From: Malurus cyaneus samueli
Lineage: Eukaryota; Chordata; Aves; Passeriformes; Maluridae
Length of the DNA stretch: 64,000 bases
Assembly: GCA_009741485.1 (NCBI GenBank)
Contig: CM019217.1
Span: 40,590,006-40,654,005 of the forward strand
Direction: 5' to 3'
Under the pieces are notes generated by a model. It ran no database searches. It saw only the letters and a list, made by a program, of their open reading frames with translations, and was not told where the DNA came from. The position numbers and the translations under genes were made by a program. Numbering within the stretch: position 1 is the first letter of the stretch; each line of letters begins with the position of its first letter. Positions 44,001 to 64,000 of the stretch are shown piece by piece.

Positions 44001-44300
44001 CAAAAAATCCCTCATTTCTCTTGGTGTTTTGCTTTACTTGTTAATTTCACTAATACAGAATAACCCTTAGTTTCCATTTTGAAGTCAGTTTTTCCTTCAG
44101 TTGCCTCCTTTGTGTCTCTCTTTCCCCCCCACCAGTAAATTGACCTCTTATGTATCCTTGTCCTATGAATATATGAATATTGATTGCAAATTCTCGCACG
44201 ATATATAGGTTTCTCATAAGACAGTTACCATAGTACTCAGTCTTTTTGACTGACTCAGTCTTGAGAATTCTAATTGGGTTTTTTACAGAATGTTTTGGTT

Positions 44301-44301
<1 letters not shown>

Positions 44302-44332
<31 letters not shown>
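44302..44332. repeat. T31 homopolymer
   Basis: The longest uninterrupted homopolymer in the window. On the minus strand it would be a poly-A tail, but no retroposed body was recognised upstream of it on that strand. Confidence 0.95.
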
Positions 44333-44335
<3 letters not shown>

Positions 44336-46400
44336 GGAACTGCTCTTTGCAGAAGAAATTTATTATTAGGGGTATTTTTTAATGTCTGGAAAGAGAAATA
44401 GCTATTTGGTAATATTTTCCTCTACATCTACTGATCCTTTGTCACTATTTTCCATTAGTGTCACCAGAGAAAGTTTATATGTGTATATCCTATATGCTAT
44501 CAGACCTCAGTTTCCAAATCCTTTTCCTTCTCACCTGTTTCAGTTAGGTGTGGACTGTGCTCTGTTTTCCAAGTCATCTCTGTTTGCATTTGGACAAGAA
44601 AATTTAATTTATTTTAGAGAGGAACTTGACAAAGTAACTCAAACAGTTTTTTTTTTAACTGTTATTTATTGTTATAGGTAATTCACAGACTTCTTGGGAT
44701 ATGATTTTATGTTTGTTTACAGATCACTTATGAAAGTGGTTAAGATAGGCTTCACTATCTGCTGCCCTTGACATGATCCAGAGCTTCCTTCTTCACTTTT
44801 TGCTAATAATTTAACAATGAAAACTACATTTTCAGATGAATCATTTCAGCAGTTTTTAATTCAATTAGTATATACTTTACCACTATTAAATAACTCTAAT
44901 ATTTCATCAAAATATTCTATATTAACAAATCAGATGTTTAGCAAAATTCTGGGTTACAATTATGTGAATTTTTACATTACCAAACTCCTATCTGCATTAA
45001 AAAATATAATTAGGTTTGTTTGCGAAGACTTGGTCTCTCTGAGAACATCTTAGCTGACTTATAATTATGTTCTTGCATTTTGATTTTTTGCTGAATTTCA
45101 TTCTATGCAAGTGTTGTCTGTTCTTTTATCTGGGTCATATACCCTGGTCTAACTTGTCTAGAACTACGTGAGTTATTATGTTTCAGGGAGTGGGAAAACT
45201 ACTGAGAGCAGATACAGTGTACTTTATGGCAGTCTTAAAATTTATGATTTATTCTGAAATTTATTCAAAACTAATAGCACCAGACTAAAGATCTTAATCA
45301 ACTTTTAGCAAGTATTTCTATGCACTGCATTTTGACTTGGATATTTTAAATATTTGCCATGACTGTACATCATTTATCCTGCTTTTTGTTCCTTAGTAAG
45401 GCAGAGAGTATTCAATCAGACTGTATTCAATTATTATCCTGCTCCTGTACATATGCAGGACAAAAATATTTATAGTAGAATTCTGTCAACAGAACATTAA
45501 AAAAACCACAACTGGTTCATAGCAGTACAATTTAAACCTTGAATAGCTCTGATATGAAAATGCTTTTCTTCTACCTTTAGCATCAATCTGTGATGATTTT
45601 CAGAGGTTTTGCTGCTGCAAAAACAGGAATGTCAGACTGCTGCAACTTCTGTTACCAGAAAAATGGGATGCTCATCGTAACTAAGACTGCTTCTTTTCTT
45701 AAGCATTCCTATTTCTGTCTTTTGGTAAACAGGTTCTGTATTCTAGAAGCCAGCATCCCTGCAGCACCTGATAAAAGATAACTTTTCATTTTCTACCTTG
45801 CAGTATGTGCAGATACATTTTAAGGGATTCCCAAATCCTTTATTAACAGGAAGTTTTCTCCTCTGTACTACTGGATTTAGTATCATTTACAGCAGGAACA
45901 CACAAATGGACAACTCCACTGTAGATTTCTGTTAATGACTACATTTGATAATCACAAACACAGATTGGATCAGCCCAACTCCTAGAAGCCACAGGGCAAA
46001 CGAAAATCATCAGCTTGCTATGGTTGAAGCACTGTTTGGAAGCTGAAGAATTTAAGTATAGAACAAAGATAATTCGGCACTGTATCGTGACAATATATTT
46101 GTGAGAAAGGTGGAGTGGGCAACACGTGACTGCCTTTTTTGTAAATACACACTACAATAATAATCAAAGAGGAGAAAGAAATTACAACTTCCATCTGTGG
46201 GATTTATTTATTTATTTATGTTCCATTGAGATAGCATTAGGACCTATGGAATTTGTCTAAATTTCAATTTTTAGTCCAAGTAACGCAATACATAGATAAA
46301 CATACTAAATAAACCACTTTGTTAGCTTAGAAAAAAAGATTGGAGACTTACACTAACACTGAAATGTTTACTAGAAATAATAGAGTAGAATATATCATTA

Positions 46401-46429
46401 TAATCTGATACTCATGAAATATCAGATTA
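46401..46429. repeat. 10-bp inverted repeat with 9-nt loop
   Basis: Arms taatctgata (46401-46410) and tatcagatta (46420-46429) are perfectly complementary. The context is AT-rich. Confidence 0.85.
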
Positions 46430-49400
46430 CACTGAATATAGTTTGCTTTTTTCTAAAGAAGAAAATCTGGCAGTGTAGGAAACAGGAAAATAAAAATATT
46501 TATCATCAAAGACAAGTAAATGTTTTCAGGGACAATTCTCAAATACTTAAAATTCTTTTCTTAACTACTAGTAAAATATTTTGATGTAAAATAACTTTAA
46601 AAATCCATTTTTTTTGTTTGTTTCTTGATAACTTTCACAGATATGTCAGTTGTGCTTTAGTTTCTTTTCTGTTACAGTTTAGAGTAATTCCACCATACTA
46701 GAGCCATAGATCATAAAAACTCATGCTGTTCCCTTTAATGTGAAAGAGTTCTGTGGGTTTTTTGGGATTTTTTAATATTTTAATATCTCTAAATTCTTTC
46801 CAAAAATTTGTTTTATAAAGTAAACTTCCATTTGCCATTGATTAATATGCCTTCTTAGGTGTTTCTCTAAATTTTATTGAGACATGTGTATGCCCTTTGC
46901 GGGGGGTAAGCTGTCGTGATAGAGAATTATCAGATAAATCTATTAAGACATTTTCAAGGCAAATTTGACAGTATTTGATGATATTTTAATATTGATTAGC
47001 TTTTACTTTGGTTATCAACCATTCTTGTGTTACTGAATTCACTCACTATGACATCATCACGTACAGCAAGGAAACTTATCCTACAGATTCTTTCATGTAG
47101 TCACAAAATTCAGGACAACGGTTCTCTGCCTTATGCACTGTATCTTGGGACTAAATTCAAAATAAAACCAAACAACTGTTCCATGCCATTAAGTAGCTCT
47201 ATCTCTAACTGTGCCTTTTTTTGAATAATGTCATAGTCCTATCACCTAACGAGAGTATGTGATCTGAATGTTACTGACTTGACAGGTTTATGGCCATCAT
47301 AAGCAACAAGGCATCTCCACTGGCTAGAAGTGGGAATGAGACTAAAAGCCTTTTGACTGTGATTTATGGCCTAAATTCTCTCTGAAAGGCTTTATGCAAT
47401 TTTAATAGAATCTTCCTGTCACATCTGATACTGAATGGTACCTATTTGCCTAATTTCCTCAGAGATAATTTATGCTGGCATTTTATTTTATGGCAGAGCT
47501 AAACAAGTTTATACTTGTTGACAGCGTTGTAGGCAAAGGCTTTATTGCAAACTTCCAAATAATTCAGCTCATGAACCATTTTTTTTTTGCTGCTAGTGTA
47601 GGCTGGATTGAGTTAATGTGCTATGGGAAAGGACTTATGCATGATTCATTATAAAGAGTTTTACAAAACATAGAAAAATAAACTAACATGTACATATTTG
47701 AACAAAATTAAAGTGTCAAATGTTGACTTTCAACTGATAAATAATAGTTTAATATACATAAATCAGATCTTTGGTTATTGTATTAGCTAACCTGAAATGC
47801 AATTAAAGTGCATCTCATTTAAGAACAGAATGGAATTTTGATAGAATTTGTAATGACATAATTATTTTTAAAATACTTGAAACAAGTCATAGGTAACTTT
47901 TAAAAATGATGTTGGCTTCACAAATAAATTAATTTTTACGTATTTGTATTTGTATATAAATAAAAAAAATATAAAGGGAATAAAATTAAAGGCAGGTATG
48001 TGCCTAACTTTCTTCATTCTGCTTGATTGTGGAAACTGAGCAAAATTCATGTTAACTTTGCTTTTAACACAATTATTTTTAATATACAGAGAATAAGTAA
48101 AAACATATGTGGTTCAGCAAAAAGATAGTACTTATGGTATAGATTTACCCTGTAACATAAGGGCAAGTGTTTATGCATTATAGATGTGAAAAGAGTAAGT
48201 AAAAGATCCACTCTCTCTATCATGTGTGTAGGATTAATCAGACAGTTGGCATTGGTGGTGGCTATGAGTAAAGTAAGCAGACAGCATCCCTTTAAACATC
48301 TTGAAATTACTTTTTTATGCAATTTAAAGTAGAGCATATTATGATAGGAGAACTCTGAAAAATAATATTTAACGACAGATTTTTTTCATATGACTTTATT
48401 GCATTTTCCTCATTTTCTTACTTTCTATTCCATCTACTTGTGACCTCTTGCCATCATGGAATTGAAGACATTGAAAGGGACAGTGGTCTTCTCTCTGAAA
48501 ATGAAAAGCTTAGAACAATCAGCTGATATGAAACGGTTACTTTTTTTGTCAGCTTTAAGTTCTGATAGAAATTCAGATAAAATCTTTCCAGAATATTGAA
48601 TACAAAGCTTGTTATTTGATGAGATGAAATTTGGAATTAACAACAATGGTTCTATATTTATAAACAATTCTCATTTTCCCCTGCATTTTTTAATTTGGAA
48701 TATTATATAATGCATAAAATTGTCTTTTTTGCTGGTTTCTCCTCTTTTTAAAGCCATGTTAAAGCCATTGTTCTCTTAATGCAGCAATGAAATTTTTCAT
48801 TTATTAAGGCTTTGATTGATGTCCATTTTTTTGAGTATGTCTGGATATATAATAATGCATACTGATTACTGAAAATTAGAATAGGTGATTATAATGCTGA
48901 AAGGAAGCAGAAGAGCTACGTTTATACTTTCAACTCACTCAATGTCAATTTTTCATACACACACACACACTTTATTTCCAAAATGCATTGAATGGTTTAA
49001 GAAAAGTAGGGAGGAAGAACACTACTTGACATAGTTGAAATCTTTGAAATTGTCTTTTGAGACAGAAACAGTGAATGTAATGACATTTATTACCAATGCA
49101 ATAGGAAAGGGAAGGATACAGAATTTATCTGGAAAGTGATATTGTAGTACCCTCATTCATTTAATCCTTGAAATACCATGGATTTTTGCAGTTGTTGTCT
49201 CCATCCGAAGTGGATAAGAATTTGCACTGCTATTAGTCTGTGGCAGAATTTCATGAATTACTAAGTACAGAGTTTAGTGAAAAATGTGCAACCTATTACC
49301 ATTCAGCCAACACAGACAATGCATAACAAAGATGAAGAGCAGGCATTCAGATGTTATGTTAGCTGGTCCTAATCAAAGGCTGGGGCTGAACATAAAACCA

Positions 49401-49456
49401 TAGAATAGCTGTGTAAGGACCATGAAGAGTGATTTTTATGGAGATGTAAGTGCACT

Positions 49457-49462
<6 letters not shown>

Positions 49463-49491
<29 letters not shown>
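49463..49491. repeat. A29 homopolymer with A/G-rich 3' flank
   Basis: A run of 29 A followed by tacaagaagagaaaaagaaag. It might be the tail of an old retroposon lying upstream on the + strand, but the preceding sequence was not recognised. Confidence 0.9.
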
Positions 49492-49496
<5 letters not shown>

Positions 49497-49689
49497 GAAG
49501 AGAAAAAGAAAGAAAACCCCTTTCAGGAAAACGTGGATTCTCCTCGTTTTGGCACTGCTGGGGGAGGAGGGGAGAGAGAGGAACAATGCAGACTTCCTTT
49601 TGATGACAATATAAAAGGGCCAACAATAAATGGTGTAATAAAATAGCTGCTTCAATAAGATATAATAAAAAGAGGAATATGGATAGTGA

Positions 49690-50090
49690 GTAAATCTTGC
49701 AACCCTTCACATGCTGGGCATCCCGGATTTGTGCAGCATGGGATTAATTGTGGATGGATTTTCCCACAGCAAGCTGCACGGATCCTGTCCGTGGAGTGGT
49801 TCGCTGTCCCTCCCATGCTGTGGTGGCTTTTATCTGGCATTACAAAGAAGCCCATTTATCCCCTGGCAGATTGCAGTGTTATATTTGTCATAAGACCCAC
49901 GAGTGTGCAGCACAGGCTTTGATGGGCATTCCAGCACATACCCTTGCAGCAGGTACCCATGTGGCATGAAGGCTGCCCAAGCCTTAGGTACAAGGCCCCA
50001 TGTAGCACACAAAGCCTGCTCAATGTCACAAACTTCTTGAATGCAATGTCTTCTGCAAGGCTTCCAGTACATCTGATACTCTTTATTAAC
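49690..50090. repeat. GC-richer block with several CpGs, unclassified
   Basis: About 400 bases stand out from the AT-rich intron by GC content and by several CpG sites around 49720-49810 and 49890-49910. Overlapping open frames on both strands (up to 107 codons on the minus strand, 49830-50153) show no domain. The most likely explanation is a decayed interspersed repeat or processed copy. I could not assign it to a family. Confidence 0.4.
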
Positions 50091-50939
50091 TGTGGAATCA
50101 GAGGGAAAGAGAATAAGGTATTCTGTCTTGAAACCAGAACATTTTGCTGACATCGATCAAAAATTATGTATTCTTACATCATGGAGTTTAAAAATATTTG
50201 AGAATTTAGTACAACGTGTCGCTGAAAATGTAAATTTTTGCTCAATGAAAAGAAAGGGAAACTATATGTTCCTTAGCGTACTTTATTTCTATACATGCTG
50301 TACTTTTTCCAGCATTGAAATCTTTGTCTCAAGATTTGACATCTCTCCTGAACAGAAGTTACAGGTCTGATTAAAAAAAATTAGTAAGGTTTCTTCATCT
50401 GTTAGGTGAGATGGTGGCTGTTGATTATAATTTTATATTGCATTCTTAAATTACGTCTCAATTCTCTTCCGATTTGTTAATTTTAAAATTAATGTCTGAG
50501 GCTTTTAAAGCACTTTTATTATCCTGCCCTTTTTCTTGAGCAAAGCTCAAAATCACACACATCATTTTGCATTAACATAAATTAACGTGTTCTGTACTTA
50601 GTATCTTAAATAATTTCACTTGATGCTTTTCAGTTCCACATAGGTGCATAATTGTAATTACTTTTTACTTTCTTTCCTATGTCACCCCTAGAAAAAGACT
50701 GATAAAATATAGAACATTATGGCTGAATTTATGGGACCTCTAGTGCCATGTACTACATGGTTATTTCCTCACAATGTGAAGAGAAAACTAATTTTAAAAG
50801 AAATCCTCCAGGGTGTCCTGGGGAAATTAATTTTTCTTTATTACATAAGACTGTGTAAGATAACATGGGCAAATACAGAGCTGTGCTCTGCATCTGGAGC
50901 CACTCTCTGGGCATGGATAGGTTTAGAAATTCCAGAATG

Positions 50940-51580
50940 CATTTGGAGCTGAGTCTGGTGAGTGACATGAAGGGGTGTCAGCAGGAAAAAAAGGCTAAGG
51001 GTGACTGTGGGCTTGCTGAGTGGGATGGGGACCTGGAGGTAAAGGATATGGAAGGGGAAAAGTTGTATCGAAGGTCTTCATGTCAGTCTTTCCTGGCAAA
51101 ACTGTTCCCAAGAATGTGACACCAGTGGGAAAGTTTGGGAAGGAAGTCATCCTGTGGCAAGGAGGCCTTATCCTGGCGGATAGGGTCTGGTTGAGATCCT
51201 TTAAACAAAGTGGACATTCATGGGGTACAGGGCCTGGATATGGTGCACTCACAAGCCCTGGGCAAACTGGCCACAATGGCAAGTGGCCAATGTGAGGGCA
51301 CTCCTGATAATCTCTGAAGGGCTGTGGTGATCAAGGAGGTTCCTGCAGATTGTCAGGAAGCCAGGGCTGCTCTTCAAGGGCAATAGGGAGAATCCAAGAC
51401 ACAACTGATGCATCAGCCTCACCTTGATTTGTGGAATGGAGATGGAGCATATCAGCTGGAAACCATTCCCAGAACTAGAAGGTGTTAGGAGCCGTCAGCA
51501 TAGATTTACAGAGATAAAAATTCCTGGTGAGCCTGACAGCCTTGCAGGGTGGATGCAGGGAATGTGCTTAGCATGTCCTA
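50940..51580 (+). mobile_element. CR1 LINE fragment (N-terminal reverse-transcriptase region), decayed
   Basis: The + strand has the ordered phrases of CR1 ORF2: ggtgagtgacatgaagggg, gacctggaggtaaaggatat, catgtcagtctttcctggc, a catggggtacagggcctgga segment, gagggcactcctgataatct, caaggaggttcctgcagatt, a gcctcaccttgattt segment, gctggaaaccattcccagaa and gtcagcatagatttacagag. The order matches the part just before the reverse-transcriptase core. Stops and indels occur in every frame, and neither end of the element is present. Orientation is the same as FSTL5, about 1.1 kb upstream of the microexon. Confidence 0.8.
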
Positions 51581-52652
51581 ACAAATCTTTTGATTTTCTT
51601 CCCTATCCTGTCTGTGGACCTACAAATGATGTTTGGGAGAATCATAGTATCCAGGTCTTTTCTGGAGTGATAGTTCCTGTTTTCACTCTCAATGTTCAGC
51701 TGTCAGCAGCTGAGCAACTTCTCTGTACCAACATAATTTTTATAATGCATCTTTTATTGCTTTTTCCAAACTTTTTTTTAAAGCACACTAATGTTATAAG
51801 CTTTTGCAACACTGTGTTTCAATGAACATCCCGATTTCAGTATATGTATCATATATGTGTAGTCTTTGTTGTATTCCTTCCCTTCAAGTTGTTTGGAACT
51901 TTTTAATTTCTTAAGATCATTGCTTTGCAATGTGCTTTGGTTTTCAGTGATGGTGTTTACAAATTTTATTTTGTTGCTCGCTGAGGTCTAAATATGTAAA
52001 ATTTGCAAAATTATATTTGCTTTCTTTTTTTTTTTTTTTTTCTCACAGACAGAAAGAGCAAAATTAGGGAAATATAATTTTCATTGGTCTCAAAGGTCTA
52101 AAATCCAATTGAAAACAAGATAGCCAAATGAAATTTATGTTTTCACAGAAAATTCAGTGTAAACATTTGATTTATTACCACGCCATCTTATACTTCCAGT
52201 CTTGGTTTTACAACATGAAAACTTAGGTAGCATGGTTGTGCAACAACCGTACAGAGAAAGAACTTGTGTATGTTTTGATTTTGCATGTCGTTCTCATAAC
52301 TGTGTCCTGAACTCAATCTTTTCAAAGTCTGGGGCTTAAAGGAAATTATGAAATATCATCTGTCATTAACATGCATCATTTATGTGCATGCAAACTGAAC
52401 ATGCTTTATGTAATGGATTATAAAATACCCTATTAATGGCTAATGGAGTTAGCTTGGGGCAATTTAGTGGGACTGATGGGGTTTACCCTATCCCAAATAA
52501 CTGCTATGGTTAGACACAATTTTGTCACATGACAGAGAGAACTGTCATTATTTCAGTGTTTCCATTGATTTACCTGTAGGAGCATTTTAATGAATCAGAA
52601 GTTAAAGCATTGTAATTATTTCATAATTAATGTATCATTTCTTGTTTTATCT

Positions 52653-52697
52653 TATTCATTTGTATTTTCTGTTCTTTCTCTCTCTTACATGCTGCAG
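52653..52697 (+). promoter_or_regulatory. FSTL5: Microexon acceptor: pyrimidine-rich tract with two TGC motifs
   Basis: The 45 bases before the microexon are T/C-rich (tctgttctttctctctctta) and end tgctgcag, placing two TGC trinucleotides (52690-52692 and 52693-52695) directly beside the splice site. UGC motifs close to the 3' splice site are a known feature of neural microexons that depend on the splicing factor SRRM4 (nSR100). Regulation by that factor is inferred here, not shown. Confidence 0.6.
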
Positions 52698-52724
52698 TTG
52701 CAAACATATTGTGGCGAGAGCAAG
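52698..52724 (+). CDS. FSTL5: FSTL5 27-nt microexon after Ig domain 2
   Basis: Twenty-seven bases lie between a gctgcag acceptor and a caag|gtacta donor, phase 1-1. Joined to the C left by the exon ending at 39480 they read LANILWREQ, then a Gly codon shared with the exon at 56956. This matches the FSTL5 segment linking Ig domain 2 to the C-terminal region; my memory of the mammalian form has Glu where this copy has Gln. Being nine codons long and frame-neutral, it can be included or skipped without harm to the frame. Standard length-based gene calling would miss it. Confidence rests on peptide identity, phase and both splice sites agreeing. Confidence 0.93.

Positions 52725-64000
<11,276 letters not shown>

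Noticed and set aside
49390..49491. Possible CR1 3' end before the A29 run (accatagaatagctg resembles CR1 3' motifs)
   Set aside because: The resemblance is limited to about ten bases and the order of CR1 phrases does not continue.
51424..51825. 133-codon open frame on the + strand
   Set aside because: The first part overlaps the CR1 relic and the rest is T-rich intron. It is a by-product of the repeat.
52021..52048. Strong T17-ctcacag acceptor-like site upstream of the microexon
   Set aside because: The following sequence does not encode any FSTL5 segment and soon meets stops in the required phase, so it is treated as a decoy.

Overview
The window is nuclear DNA of a vertebrate, most likely a bird. 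It is AT-rich and CpG-poor, with long introns, several pieces of CR1 LINE in the avian style, and one probable avian-type retroviral LTR. There are no operons, ribosome binding sites or other prokaryotic features. The species cannot be named from the sequence alone.

The only gene supported is on the + strand: an internal part of FSTL5 (follistatin-like 5). Seven coding exons are visible at 11034-11200, 30732-30852, 37373-37534, 39346-39480, 52698-52724, 56956-57074 and 63901-64000, the last cut by the window edge. They total 831 nt. All six joins keep one reading frame and every donor/acceptor is recognisable. The exons encode the two immunoglobulin-like domains, a nine-residue microexon segment, and the start of the C-terminal region. 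The upstream exons (signal peptide, follistatin-like/Kazal module, EF-hands) and the downstream exons lie outside.

Layout: 1-11033 is the 3' part of an upstream intron with no recognisable exon. Intron 11201-30731 (19.5 kb) holds a CR1 piece expanded into a GATG microsatellite, a probable LTR, an endogenous retroviral env remnant on the minus strand, a strongly C-depleted tract and a second CR1 piece. Intron 30853-37372 carries a pyrimidine-rich stretch and a minus-strand CR1 3' piece. Intron 37535-39345 is short and plain. Intron 39481-52697 (13.2 kb) carries long homopolymers, an unclassified GC-richer block and a CR1 piece. Introns 52725-56955 and 57075-63900 are mostly plain AT-rich sequence.

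The points most worth a second look are the 27-nt frame-neutral microexon with TGC motifs beside its acceptor, the GC-AG intron after the exon ending at 57074, the microsatellite seeded inside a CR1 reverse-transcriptase region, and the broken env remnant. I see no sign of a previously undescribed multi-gene system.
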